This document shows positions 7,412 through 16,141 of a stretch of DNA of 32,700 bases, in pieces (position 1 is the first letter of the stretch; each line of letters opens with the position of its first letter). Source of the DNA: Phycisphaerae bacterium (lineage in GTDB: Bacteria > Planctomycetota > Phycisphaerae > UBA1845); contig JAGVHG010000134.1 in the NCBI GenBank assembly GCA_020056715.1, positions 1 through 32,700 of the forward strand, given 5' to 3'. Under the pieces are notes generated by a model. The model worked only from the letters and a program-made list of their open reading frames with translations. It made no database searches and was not told the DNA's origin. The position numbers were made by a program, and so were the translations under genes.

Positions 7412-8578
7412 TCAGGCGTGTGACATCGCTTGATCCACGTCCGCGATGAGATCGGCGATGTCCTCGATGCCGACGGAGAGGCGGACTAGGCCGTCGGTGA
7501 CGCCGCGGGCCTCGCGGATTTCCTTGGGGATCGAGGCGTGGGTCATGATGGCTGGGTGGTTGACCAGTGACTCCACTCCGCCCAGCGACTCGGCGCACGA
7601 AAACACCTTGGTGCTCTCGCAGAATCGCAGGGCAGGCGCGCGTTCACCCTTGAAGACGATCGTAACGATTCCGCCGCCGCCGCACATCTGCTTTTTGGCC
7701 AAGGCGAAATCGGGATGGTCCTCCAGGAATGGGTAGACCACCTTGGTGAGCTTGGCGTGTCCGCGAAGGTGCTGGGACAGTGCCAAAGCGTTGGCACTAT
7801 GACGTTCCATTCGGATCGACAGGGTTTTTATGCCGCGGTGTTGCAAATAGCAATCGAAGGGTCCGGGCACTCCGCCCAGGGCGTTTTGCAGGAAGGCGAT
7901 TCGCTCCATCAGGGCGGCGTCCTTCACGATGATCGCGCCGCCGATGACGTCGGAATGGCCGCCGATGTACTTCGTAGTGCTGTGGACGGCGTAGTCAGCC
8001 CCGAGCTTGAGCGGCAACTGCAGCGCCGGTGTTGCGAACGTGTTATCGACGGCCAGTTTCGCACCCGCGTCATGGGCGATCTTGGCAATGGCGGCGATGT
8101 CCAAACAGCGAAGAAGGGGGTTCGTTGGCGACTCGATCCATACTAACTTGGTCTTGGCGTCGATGAGCTTTTTGAAGGCAGGAGGCGAGGGATCCTCGGT
8201 GAACACGGGCACGACTCCGAATCCCTCAAACACACGCTTGAGCAATCGGAACGTGCCGCCGTACAGATCGGCGTAGGCCAGCACTTTGTCGCCGGGTGCG
8301 AGCGTGGCGAAGATGCAGGCTGTCGCCGCCGAACCGGATGCGAAACACGCACACGCGGCCCCGCCTTCCAACGACGCGAGAGACCGCTCCAACCCCACCC
8401 GCGTGGGGTTGGAGGAGCGGGAGTATTCATACCCTTTGTTCTTGCCCGGCGAGGACTGGGTGTAGGTGCTCGTCGTGTGGATCGGCGGGACGGTCGCACC
8501 CGTGACCGGGTCGGGTTCCTGCCCGACGTGAATGGCCCGCGTCGCAAATCGCCAGTTTTGTTCCGATGGATTGGTCAT
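7412..8578 (-). CDS. Cystathionine gamma-synthase / gamma-lyase (PLP enzyme)
   Basis: A 388-residue member of the Cys/Met-metabolism PLP family. Features seen: N-terminal TRAIHVGQEPDPVTGATVPPI, YEYSRSSNPTR at residues 50-60 (substrate/PLP phosphate contacts), AVDNTFATP near 177, and the PLP Lys at residue 203 in HSTTKYIGGHSD. The C-terminal SLGGVESLVNHPAIMTH is typical of cystathionine enzymes. It either makes cystathionine from an activated homoserine or cleaves it to cysteine, 2-oxobutyrate and ammonia. A cystathionine beta-synthase gene lies on the same strand 1.3 kb upstream, which favours the lyase direction (reverse transsulfuration), but synthase (metB) cannot be excluded from sequence. 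The start ATG is at 8578. Confidence 0.9.
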   Translation of the reverse strand: MTNPSEQNWRFATRAIHVGQEPDPVTGATVPPIHTTSTYTQSSPGKNKGYEYSRSSNPTRVGLERSLASLEGGAACACFASGSAATACIFATLAPGDKVLAYADLYGGTFRLLKRVFEGFGVVPVFTEDPSPPAFKKLIDAKTKLVWIESPTNPLLRCLDIAAIAKIAHDAGAKLAVDNTFATPALQLPLKLGADYAVHSTTKYIGGHSDVIGGAIIVKDAALMERIAFLQNALGGVPGPFDCYLQHRGIKTLSIRMERHSANALALSQHLRGHAKLTKVVYPFLEDHPDFALAKKQMCGGGGIVTIVFKGERAPALRFCESTKVFSCAESLGGVESLVNHPAIMTHASIPKEIREARGVTDGLVRLSVGIEDIADLIADVDQAMSHA

Positions 8579-8727
8579 AGGTTCTCACGCTCCCAAACAA
8601 TTAATCAACACAGCGGGGAGTGTAGCGAGCAGTCGGGGGGATGTCACCGTGCGCAGTCCATTGGCGATTGTCGATTAAGGGGCGGCCGGGGATTGGCGGA
8701 AATGACATCGCGGAGCGATCGGGGGAT

Positions 8728-8746
8728 GTCGGGTCGATGACCCGAC
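8728..8746. terminator. Perfect 8-bp hairpin, possible terminator or repeat
   Basis: GTCGGGTC-GAT-GACCCGAC forms a stem of eight pairs with a three-base loop. It lies just downstream of the 8758-9129 gene. No T-run follows on either strand, so it may be a dispersed hairpin rather than an intrinsic terminator. Confidence 0.35.
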
Positions 8747-8757
8747 CTAGGAACGTC

Positions 8758-9129
8758 TCAAAAGGGCACGCCACCTATAGGCCCTTTCGATTCCAAGGCT
8801 TTCTCGATTGATCCGAGTACTTGGTCCCATTTTGTCGCGCTTCGCTGCGCCTCCAAGTGCAGCTCCCGCAGCGACCCCCAATCATCCTGGCCGTCGGACA
8901 CGATCCATTGCGTGACTAGCTCGTTCGATGCGTTGTACACCCAGAGGGTCACGACGTCTGGTTCCGTGGGAGGGGAGTAGTACCCAATTCCGAGAGAGGC
9001 TTCGCCAAAGAAAACCCTGTATTCGGGTATGCCTTGCTTTGTTCCGAAGTCAGTCCATTGGACTTCATCTTTCTTGGACTTCTCCAACAGCCTCGTGATC
9101 ACAGGACGAAGTCGTTCAACGGGGATCAT
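8758..9129 (-). CDS. Hypothetical protein, second gene of an unknown pair
   Basis: A soluble 123-residue protein with no family I recognise. It has a helical start (IPVERLRPVITRLLEKSKKDEVQW), a beta-rich middle (EYRVFFGEASLGIGYYSPP...VVTLWVYNASNELVTQWIV) and a helical end. There is no signal peptide or membrane segment. ATG 9129 follows AGAGGTG at good spacing. The gene lies 22 bases after the 9152-9643 gene on the same strand and is probably translated from the same mRNA. The pair interrupts the two transsulfuration genes, so it may be an acquired cassette. No repeats or transposase mark its borders exactly. Confidence 0.7.
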   Translation of the reverse strand: MIPVERLRPVITRLLEKSKKDEVQWTDFGTKQGIPEYRVFFGEASLGIGYYSPPTEPDVVTLWVYNASNELVTQWIVSDGQDDWGSLRELHLEAQRSATKWDQVLGSIEKALESKGPIGGVPF

Positions 9130-9151
9130 GTTGACACCTCTTACTTTCCAC

Positions 9152-9643
9152 CTAAAACGGCAGGTTCAGGCGGTCAAGCTGCGACGCCGTTCTCTGCGTG
9201 AAATCGTTCCATTTCGTCAATTGGCTCTGGGCGAGTTTCCTTTCGCTTGAACCAATAGTCCGGATCGTGTTCTGCCATTTCCGAAGTTCTGACGCTACCT
9301 GCCCCCAATCTGTCCCTGACCCATCAGATTGTGCCAGTACTTGCGCCGCTTGTTCCGCAAGGTCGCCAAGACGGACCACCACCATTTTCCAATCCTGTGA
9401 ATCGAAGGCGTTCTGAGCCTCATTTAGATGTCGCGTTAGGTTGGCAGCAGTATAGCGTGATAACTGCCTTCGAATCTTCTCCAACGTCTCACTCGTGGCA
9501 TGTTTCGTCGCCTCGCTCGCACGTCGTGTGCGAATAATCTGCCAGATCGAGATCAGCAGCGCGATCAATGTCGCCATCGTTCCAACGACACCAACGACGG
9601 CAATAAGATCGCGCCACCAGTTGTCGAGAAAACCGTTTCCCAT
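9152..9643 (-). CDS. Hypothetical membrane-anchored coiled-coil protein, first gene of an unknown pair
   Basis: A 163-residue protein with one strong transmembrane segment at about residues 12-36 (LIAVVGVVGTMATLIALLISIW), followed by basic RTRRASEATKH. A long helical, Gln/Glu/Arg-rich part (TSETLEKIRRQLSRYTAANLTRHLNEAQNAF...) then probably faces the cytoplasm. It has no Cys and no recognised enzyme motif. This single-pass layout is common among accessory-region proteins of unknown function. The ATG is at 9643; a Shine-Dalgarno sequence is weak. The adjacent 123-residue protein is its likely partner. Confidence 0.7.
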   Translation of the reverse strand: MGNGFLDNWWRDLIAVVGVVGTMATLIALLISIWQIIRTRRASEATKHATSETLEKIRRQLSRYTAANLTRHLNEAQNAFDSQDWKMVVVRLGDLAEQAAQVLAQSDGSGTDWGQVASELRKWQNTIRTIGSSERKLAQSQLTKWNDFTQRTASQLDRLNLPF

Positions 9644-9749
9644 GTCCCGACGACTACTCAGTCAGAGCCGTACCCAGCTCGCGCCCGGAGATGTCACGCG
9701 GCAGGCAAGCCCGCCGCAACTCGTTCGCTGATCCATTATACCGACAATG

Positions 9750-9955
9750 GAAGGCGGGTAGAACCCGCCCGACGGATCTCTGAGCCGTAGGCGCGAGACT
9801 ACGGTCCCGGCGTGTGTTGACCCCCCACAGTCCCCCCTTGTGAAGGGGGGAGGTGGTCCGGTCACTTCCGCTCGCGGCTCGGATTGTCCGCTCCCTGACG
9901 GTCGCGGTTCGGATCATTTCCCTTCACCGGCTGGAAGCCGGTGCCACATTGCCCG
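9750..9955. repeat. Cluster of dispersed palindromes between the unknown pair and CBS
   Basis: It contains GGCGGG-tagaa-CCCGCC (about 9753-9769), CCCCCC-TTGTGAA-GGGGGG (9833-9850), a copy of the CCGGTCACTTCCGCTCGCGGC repeat (about 9857-9880) shared with 3-41, and CACCGGCTGGAAGCCGGTG (9927-9945). The last one lies inside the CBS reading frame and forms its C-terminus. No gene is seen between 9644 and 9923. Confidence 0.65.
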
Positions 9956-11333
9956 CGGGCTTCGCTTCGTCGAAATCCTGATTGAACGGGTCGTCCCAGA
10001 AGTTTACGAGGTCGATGCGGGTGACGACGCCGGAGAGTTCGCCGCCGCGGGCGACGACGACGCCGCTGTGGCCTGAGGAGAGCAGGCGGTAGATTTCATC
10101 CAGATCGACGTGCTCATCGACGGTGGGCATGGGTCTGGCCATGATCTCCCGAATCGGGACCAGACGCGGATCGGTTCGCGAGTGCAACAGGCGGGCGAGG
10201 GTTAACTCGCGAATGCCGCCGACGACCTTGCCGTCCTCGACGACGGGGATTTGCGAAATGCCGTGCCGCCGAAGCAGAATGATCGCTTCCTCGGCGCGAT
10301 CGTCCGGGCCGAGCGTGATCATTGGGACATTGCCGCGCCGGGCGAGAAGCTCGCCGATGGTATGGGGCTTTCCGACGGCCTTCATGAATCCTTTTTCAAT
10401 CATCCACTCGTCGGAATAGAGCTTGGAGAGGTAGTTTCGGCCGCTGTCGGGACAGAGCACGACGATCATGTCTTGGGGACCGCAGCGTTGGGCATAACGA
10501 AGTCCGGCGGCCATCGCCGTCCCGCACGATCCGCCGACGAGCAACCCCTCCTGCCGCGACATCGCACGGGCTACCGCGAAGGACTCCGTATCACTGACTC
10601 GGACCCACTCATCGACGACCTGGGAGTTGAATGTCTTGGGCACATAGTCCTCGCCAATGCCCTCGACGGCCCAGGGTTTGGGCGAATCGCCGGAGAGGAT
10701 CGACCCCTCGGGGTCGGCGGCGACGACGCGTATTTTCGTATTCTTCTCTTTGAGAAACTTACCGACGCCGGAGACCGTCCCACCCGTGCCGATTCCAGCG
10801 ACGAATACGGTGATCTTGCCGTCGGTCTGTTCCCAAATCTCCGGTCCGGTGGTTTGGTAGTGGTACTCGGGATTGTTGAGATTGGTGAACTGGTTGGGAT
10901 GCCAGGCGTTGGGGATTTCGTTCATCAATCGAGCCGCGACACCGCCGTAGCCGTCCGGGCTGTTGGTTTCCGCATTGGTGGGGGTAATCACGACCTCCGC
11001 GCCGTAGGCCTTCAGGAGGCGGATCTTCTCCGCGCTCATCTTGTCGGGCATGATGAAGACGCAGCGGTAACCCTTGACGGCGGCCACCATCGCCAGCCCT
11101 ACGCCGGTGTTCCCGGACGTGGCTTCGACGATGGTCCCGCCGGGTTTGAGCAGCCCTTCACGTTCGGCGGCCTCGACCATGGCCAAGGCTATGCGATCCT
11201 TGATGCTTCCGCCCGGGTTGACGAATTCGATCTTGGCGTAGATGGCTGCGGAAAGACCGGCGGCAATCCGATGTACCCTAATGAGTGGGGTTCCGCCAAT
11301 CGCCTCCAGGACGCTGTCACAACGCTTGAGCAT
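9924..11333 (-). CDS. Cystathionine beta-synthase with CBS (Bateman) domains
   Basis: A 469-residue PLP enzyme that condenses serine (or an activated serine) with homocysteine to cystathionine. The catalytic fold-type II domain covers residues 1 to about 320. The PLP Lys is K45 in GGSIKDRIA, the Asn loop is EATSGNTGVGLAM near 69, and the phosphate cup is GIGTGGTVSGVGKF near 175. Two CBS motifs follow at about 335-450 (ISQIPVVEDGKVVGGIREL and HSGVVVARGGELSGVVTRIDLV) and may bind an adenosyl regulator. The frame is open to 11492, but ATG 11333 has GGAGAG eight bases upstream and starts exactly where the family does. The last residues (PAGNVAPASSR) and the stop fall in a dispersed palindrome. 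It pairs functionally with the gamma-enzyme at 7412-8578. Confidence 0.93.
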   Translation of the reverse strand: MLKRCDSVLEAIGGTPLIRVHRIAAGLSAAIYAKIEFVNPGGSIKDRIALAMVEAAEREGLLKPGGTIVEATSGNTGVGLAMVAAVKGYRCVFIMPDKMSAEKIRLLKAYGAEVVITPTNAETNSPDGYGGVAARLMNEIPNAWHPNQFTNLNNPEYHYQTTGPEIWEQTDGKITVFVAGIGTGGTVSGVGKFLKEKNTKIRVVAADPEGSILSGDSPKPWAVEGIGEDYVPKTFNSQVVDEWVRVSDTESFAVARAMSRQEGLLVGGSCGTAMAAGLRYAQRCGPQDMIVVLCPDSGRNYLSKLYSDEWMIEKGFMKAVGKPHTIGELLARRGNVPMITLGPDDRAEEAIILLRRHGISQIPVVEDGKVVGGIRELTLARLLHSRTDPRLVPIREIMARPMPTVDEHVDLDEIYRLLSSGHSGVVVARGGELSGVVTRIDLVNFWDDPFNQDFDEAKPAGNVAPASSR

Positions 11334-11760
11334 GGGGTATTCTCTCCAGACATACACAGAACGGGGCCAGCCGACGCTACCAACCGTCGGGGGATTGTAT
11401 CGTAGTCTTTCGTGGAATTGAACCGGGGGCGGGGCGAGAATTTCGGACCTCGCGGCGGTTATGAGGCACGCCGCTTGCTGGCAATCCGTCACAGCCGGAG
11501 CTTAGGGTAACCTGAGCCGCGTCAATCATGCCGGACGCGGACGCGCCGCGTACAGGCGGCGGTTCGGGTAAGGGTGTGGGAGCCTGTTGTTTTCGGACTC
11601 CGGTTTGCATAGACTTACCATTCGTACGTCGATTTTCGACGCACCCGCGATTCAGCGGTCCTAACCCGTTGACGCATGGATTGCCCCCACAAGGGCCGGC
11701 GGAGAGCGGTCCCAGCCGATTCCGCCGCAACAGGGCTGGTAGAGGAGCATCAAGAAAGCC

Positions 11761-13656
11761 ATGGTCGTTTCGACCGAACCGGCAGACACTCGTAAGAAAC
11801 CGCTCTCGATCATCGAGCGTGAGGAGCTCACCGTCCGTTTCGCCGGTGACTCCGGCGACGGGATGCAACTCGTCGGCATGCAGATGACCAACACTACGGC
11901 GATGTTCGGGAACGATGTGAGCACGTTCCCGGATTACCCGGCGGAGATTCGCGCTCCGGCCGGGACGCTGGCGGGCGTGAGCGGCTATCAACTGAATTTC
12001 GGGGCACACAAGCTGCGGACGGCCGGGGATCGGGTTAACGCCCTGATCGCCATGAATCCAGCGGCGTTAAAGGCCAACATCGCCGACCTCGAAACCGGCG
12101 GCATTCTGGTGGTCAACGAGGACGCCTTCAACAAGACTAATCTGGCGAAAGCGGGTTACACCGAGAACCCGCTGGAAGACAACAGCCTAAGTCGATATCA
12201 GCTCTTCCGCGTCCCGGTCGATAAGCTGAACGCGGAGGCCTGCGCCGAGTCGGGGTTGACCGGCCGGGCGACCGCACGTTGCAAGAATTTCTATGCCCTC
12301 GGACTGTGTTACTGGCTATTCGGGCGTTCGATCGAGGCGACCGAGCGTTGGATCAAGGACAAGTTCGGCGGCAAGCCCGCCGTCGCAGATGCCAACCTGC
12401 GGGCTCTTCGCGCCGGCTACTATTTCGGTGAGACGGCGGAGATGTTTCCCGCGCGGTACTTGGTGGCGCCGGCGAAGATCGCTACCGGACGATATCGGAA
12501 AGTGACGGGCAACGAAGCCGTGGCCATGGGGCTGGTCACGGCCGCGCTGCTTGCGAAGAAGCCGCTGTTTTACGGCAGCTATCCGATTACTCCGGCAAGC
12601 GAAATCCTTCACGAGTTGTCGAAGCATAAGAACTTCGACGTTCGTACGTTTCAAGCGGAGGATGAGATCGCAGCGATGACGTCCGTTGTGGGCGCCGCCT
12701 TCGCGGGCGCCTTCGCGGTCACCGGCACAAGTGGGCCGGGCATGGCCCTCAAGCAAGAAGGAATCGGCTTGGCGATCATAGCCGAGTTACCGATGGTCAT
12801 CGTCAACGTGCAACGCGGCGGACCCAGCACGGGGTTGCCGACCAAGACCGAGCAGGCGGACTTGCATCAGGCAGTCTGGGGACGAAACGGGGAGGCGCCG
12901 CTGTGCGTGCTTGCCGCAGCAACGCCGGCCGATTGCTTCGCGATCGTGCTGGAGGCCTTCCGCATCGCCGTCGAGTTTATGACGCCCGTGATCGTGCTCA
13001 CCGACGGGTATCTAGCGAACGGCGCCGAGCCGTGGATGATCCCCGACACGGCGAAGCTGCCAAAGTTTACGATCAAACACCCCACCGAGCCGGACGGCGA
13101 GGAGCACCGCTTCCTGCCTTACAAGCGCGACGGACGATTGGTCCGCCAGTGGGCTGTGCCGGGAACGCCCGGACTCGAACACCGCATCGGAGGATTGGAG
13201 AAGCGCGACGTTACCGGCGAAGTATGTTACGACCCACACAACCACCACCACATGATCTGCACGCGGCGAAAGAAGATCGACAACATCGCGGAGACGATTC
13301 CACCGCTGGGAGTGCTCGGCGAGCCGTCCGGCGACCTGCTGGTGCTGGGATGGGGGAGCACCTACGGCCCGATCACCACGGCCGTCGAGCGTTGTCGAGC
13401 CAAGGGCATGAGCGTTTCCTGCGCTCATCTTCGCTACATCGATCCGATGCCCAAGAACACCGGTGAAGTGCTGAGTAGGTTTCGGACGGTGTTGATTCCG
13501 GAGATGAACCTGGGGCAGTTGCTGGCCCACATCCGGGCCGCGTTTCTTATCGACGCGATCGGACTGAGCAAGGTGCAGGGCAAGCCCTTTATGATCCAGG
13601 AGATCGAGAGCAAGATCGAGGAAATCTTGAACCATCACAACGGAAGGAAATCATGA
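11761..13656 (+). CDS. korA: 2-oxoglutarate:ferredoxin oxidoreductase, fused gamma-alpha subunit
   Basis: A 631-residue 2-oxoacid:acceptor oxidoreductase subunit. Residues about 22-200 are the gamma domain (VRFAGDSGDGMQLVG, then STFPDYPAEIRAPAGT). Residues about 245-620 are the alpha (pyrimidine-binding) domain with FYGSYPITPASEILHELS, FQAEDEIAAMTSVVGAAFAG and TGTSGPGMALKQEGIG. With KorB it oxidises 2-oxoglutarate to succinyl-CoA, reducing ferredoxin; such enzymes serve an oxygen-sensitive or reverse TCA step. The fused gamma-alpha form without an attached ferredoxin subunit is typical of two-subunit KorAB. The stop overlaps the korB start by four bases (ATGA), so the two are translationally coupled. 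The ATG at 11761 has a weak Shine-Dalgarno. Confidence 0.93.
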   Translation: MVVSTEPADTRKKPLSIIEREELTVRFAGDSGDGMQLVGMQMTNTTAMFGNDVSTFPDYPAEIRAPAGTLAGVSGYQLNFGAHKLRTAGDRVNALIAMNPAALKANIADLETGGILVVNEDAFNKTNLAKAGYTENPLEDNSLSRYQLFRVPVDKLNAEACAESGLTGRATARCKNFYALGLCYWLFGRSIEATERWIKDKFGGKPAVADANLRALRAGYYFGETAEMFPARYLVAPAKIATGRYRKVTGNEAVAMGLVTAALLAKKPLFYGSYPITPASEILHELSKHKNFDVRTFQAEDEIAAMTSVVGAAFAGAFAVTGTSGPGMALKQEGIGLAIIAELPMVIVNVQRGGPSTGLPTKTEQADLHQAVWGRNGEAPLCVLAAATPADCFAIVLEAFRIAVEFMTPVIVLTDGYLANGAEPWMIPDTAKLPKFTIKHPTEPDGEEHRFLPYKRDGRLVRQWAVPGTPGLEHRIGGLEKRDVTGEVCYDPHNHHHMICTRRKKIDNIAETIPPLGVLGEPSGDLLVLGWGSTYGPITTAVERCRAKGMSVSCAHLRYIDPMPKNTGEVLSRFRTVLIPEMNLGQLLAHIRAAFLIDAIGLSKVQGKPFMIQEIESKIEEILNHHNGRKS

Positions 13657-14675
13657 GCACGCAGTCGGCTACGATTCAGTTAACGGCCAAGGATTACGGC
13701 AGTAACCAGGAGGTGCGTTGGTGTCCCGGTTGCGGAGACTACTCTATTCTTGCGCAAGTGAAGAAGGTCCTGGCGAACCTCGGCGCAATACGGGAGAACA
13801 CGGTGTTCGTGTCGGGCATCGGCTGTTCCAGCCGGTTCCCGTATTATATGAATACCTATGGTTTCCACTCCATTCACGGCCGCGCGCCGGGGGTGGCGAC
13901 GGGGATCAAACTCACTCGACCGGAACTCGACGTATGGGTCATGACCGGCGACGGCGACGGACTGAGCATCGGCGGCAACCATCTGCTGCACACCATCCGC
14001 CGCAATGTGGGTATCAAGATCCTACTATTCAACAACCGTATCTACGGCCTCACCAAGGGGCAGTATTCCCCGACATCGCCGTTCGGGAAAAAAACGAAGT
14101 CCACGCCGATGGGGTCGGTGGACTACCCCCTCCATCCGCTATCGGTGGCCATCGGGGCGGAGGCGACGTTCGTCGCCCGTGCGATTGATGTGAACACCAA
14201 GCATCTCGAGTACGTTCTCGAGCGAGCGGCCAAGCACAAGGGCACTTCGTTCGTAGAAATCTATCAGAACTGCACCATTTTCAACGACCTGGCCTTCGAG
14301 TATGCCTCAGGCAAGGAAACGAAGGACGAGACCACGGTCTACCTCGAGCACGGCAAGCCGCTTATCTTCGGCAAGGAACGCAACAAGGGCATCCGTCTGC
14401 ACGGTATGGACCCGGAGATTGTTACGCTCGGCGGGAACATCAAAGAGGATGATCTGCTGTTCCACGATGAGAAGCAGGCTGAGCCGAGTTTGGCGTATTT
14501 GCTCAGCCGAATGCACTATCCCGACTTCCCCGAACCCCTTGGCGTCTTCCGCTGCGTCGAGCGGCCGACCTATGAGGAAATGGTGATGGGTCAGGTCAGC
14601 GACGCGGTCAAGACGAAAGGCCCGGGGCGACTTGAAGACCTTTACGACGACGGCGAGACATGGGTGGTGAACTAG
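13653..14675 (+). CDS. korB: 2-oxoglutarate:ferredoxin oxidoreductase, beta subunit
   Basis: A 340-residue thiamine-diphosphate subunit, the partner of KorA. Seen motifs: VRWCPGCGDYSIL near residue 22 and the TPP/Mg site VWVMTGDGDGLSIGGNHLLHTIRRN (GDG...N). IGCSSRFPYYMNTYGFHSIHGRAPGVATGIKL near 57 and LFNNRIYGLTKGQYSPTS near 128 are characteristic of the Kor/Oor beta group. FeS-cluster cysteines expected in the beta subunit are C24 and C27 with C59 and one further Cys. GGAAGG lies just before the ATG. A hairpin at 14703-14725 follows the stop. The length is slightly above that of typical KorB because of a C-terminal extension after residue 290. Confidence 0.93.
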   Translation: MSTQSATIQLTAKDYGSNQEVRWCPGCGDYSILAQVKKVLANLGAIRENTVFVSGIGCSSRFPYYMNTYGFHSIHGRAPGVATGIKLTRPELDVWVMTGDGDGLSIGGNHLLHTIRRNVGIKILLFNNRIYGLTKGQYSPTSPFGKKTKSTPMGSVDYPLHPLSVAIGAEATFVARAIDVNTKHLEYVLERAAKHKGTSFVEIYQNCTIFNDLAFEYASGKETKDETTVYLEHGKPLIFGKERNKGIRLHGMDPEIVTLGGNIKEDDLLFHDEKQAEPSLAYLLSRMHYPDFPEPLGVFRCVERPTYEEMVMGQVSDAVKTKGPGRLEDLYDDGETWVVN

Positions 14676-14702
14676 TGAGGGAGTCGCAGCGGCTTACGTT
14701 GA

Positions 14703-14725
14703 TCGCCTGCGAAAGAAGCAGGCGA
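14703..14725. terminator. Hairpin between convergent korB and the MFS gene
   Basis: TCGCCTGC-GAAAGAA-GCAGGCGA is a perfect eight-pair stem with a seven-base loop, 28 bases after korB and 43 bases after the MFS stop. There is no T-run, so a bidirectional, factor-assisted terminator or mRNA-end stabiliser is as likely as an intrinsic terminator. Confidence 0.45.
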
Positions 14726-14767
14726 CCTTCGGAACCACCTTTCGCTTTCAGTGAGCCGTCGCCCAGA

Positions 14768-16141
14768 CTACGGGCTTTCTGGGATGTCGGGGATGGAATC
14801 TGTCGGTGGCCGAGCCGCCTTGTGCAGCTCCGATGCGAATGGAATCGCGCCGCGTAAGTGCCACATCTGCAACGAAGCCCAGAGGAACGCAAGGATCGCT
14901 ATGGCAAACGGCCAGGTAAAGCTGTCCGTGATGCGGTAGATCAGCATGCCGACCCCCTGGGCGAGGATCCCGCGTAGACCGACAAGGCTTGTGTGAATCG
15001 CAACGTACTGTGCGACTCGATCCGGTGACGGCGCGAGCGTGACCGGCCCCAACATCCATCCGAGGTGCACCCCAGCCATGGCGGTTCCGTAGAATACCGT
15101 GGCCACACCGACCGTGGTCACGTTGTGGGTGAGCATCAGCACCAGCGGATAGAGTGAAAGCCACGCAAACGAGAGGCCGGACGTACGTGCCGCGCCGATG
15201 CGATCCATGACCCAACCCATCGGGTACGTCATCACCAACATGCAAAGGGGATAGATGACCTGCGTTGCCCCGGCGAAGGCTGTGTAACTGAGTTTCAGAC
15301 GGTCCGTGGCCAGGATCGGAAGCAGCGCGTTGCAAATCATCCACCCGACGCCGTACGTCATGAAGGCGGCCTCGTATCGGTAAAAGGTCCGGTCAGTTCG
15401 GAGGATCTCACGAAGTTGGAGCAATGGGCGAACAAAGTGTCGTAGTGCGATACGGTCAGCGACGACGACCTTCGAACGCCCCTCATGCGCGCCAGTGATG
15501 TGGTCAAGTCGCTGCAGGAGAATGACTCCAAGACCTGAGGCAACTGTGGCGATCGGAAAGTACCAGCGAAAGGCGTCTTCGTTAACATCAAGCGCGCGGC
15601 CGAAGGCGTAGCTCGCGACCATCATGCCGACGAACATTGCGGAGTTAATGGAAGCGTAGGCCCGCCCGCGCAGGTGATCGCCGTAGAATCGCCTAAGCAA
15701 GTCACCGGCGACAGGCGACCAGCCGGCGGCGCCGATGGCTGCACAAATGAAGCAGGCGAGCAGGTGCCAGAAACTCTGCGCGAAGGCCGCGGCCGTGAGC
15801 GGCAGCATCGTGCATGCCCAGTTGATGACCAAGTAGCGCTTGATAGACGTGCGATGAAGCAGCGCGTTCCAGAAAATAGAGACGGTCAACAGCGTAGGCG
15901 GTGCGGCGGTAATCATGAGCGTCTGCCAGTCGTTGGCGTTGAAACGCTTGCGCGCGAGTATCGCCATGATCGAAGAGATGCCGAACCAGACGGACTGGAT
16001 CAGCACGTTGGCGACCATATGGTGAGTCAGGATCCGCGCCGTTGATGGGCTGTGATGCGACGGAGCGTTCAAAGCGCCTCGACCTCCCGTAGACCGTGAA
16101 AGCTTGTATCGAACATAGGCCGTGCGTTTGTTCTCCCCCAA
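14768..16141 (-). CDS. Major facilitator superfamily transporter
   Basis: About 457 residues with around twelve hydrophobic segments. GDLLRRFYGDHLRGRAYASINSAMFVGM near residue 147 is the loop before helix 5. A central soluble loop (RLDHITGAHEGRSKVVVADRIALRHF) separates two six-helix halves. The second half carries YPMGWVMDRIGAARTSG, a clear MFS loop 8-9 (GxxxDRxG) motif. The transported compound cannot be told. The reading frame begins at TTG 16141. No start has a Shine-Dalgarno, and ATG 16018 (MVANVLIQSVWFG), at the first membrane helix, is a reasonable alternative. It is not obviously linked to neighbours: korB converges on it and about 300 bp separate it from the glycosyltransferase. Confidence 0.8.
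   Translation of the reverse strand: MGENKRTAYVRYKLSRSTGGRGALNAPSHHSPSTARILTHHMVANVLIQSVWFGISSIMAILARKRFNANDWQTLMITAAPPTLLTVSIFWNALLHRTSIKRYLVINWACTMLPLTAAAFAQSFWHLLACFICAAIGAAGWSPVAGDLLRRFYGDHLRGRAYASINSAMFVGMMVASYAFGRALDVNEDAFRWYFPIATVASGLGVILLQRLDHITGAHEGRSKVVVADRIALRHFVRPLLQLREILRTDRTFYRYEAAFMTYGVGWMICNALLPILATDRLKLSYTAFAGATQVIYPLCMLVMTYPMGWVMDRIGAARTSGLSFAWLSLYPLVLMLTHNVTTVGVATVFYGTAMAGVHLGWMLGPVTLAPSPDRVAQYVAIHTSLVGLRGILAQGVGMLIYRITDSFTWPFAIAILAFLWASLQMWHLRGAIPFASELHKAARPPTDSIPDIPESP

Noticed and set aside
10251-11405. A 384-codon plus-strand open frame
   Set aside because: It is antisense to CBS and its translation has no domain pattern. Long antisense frames are common in GC-rich genes.
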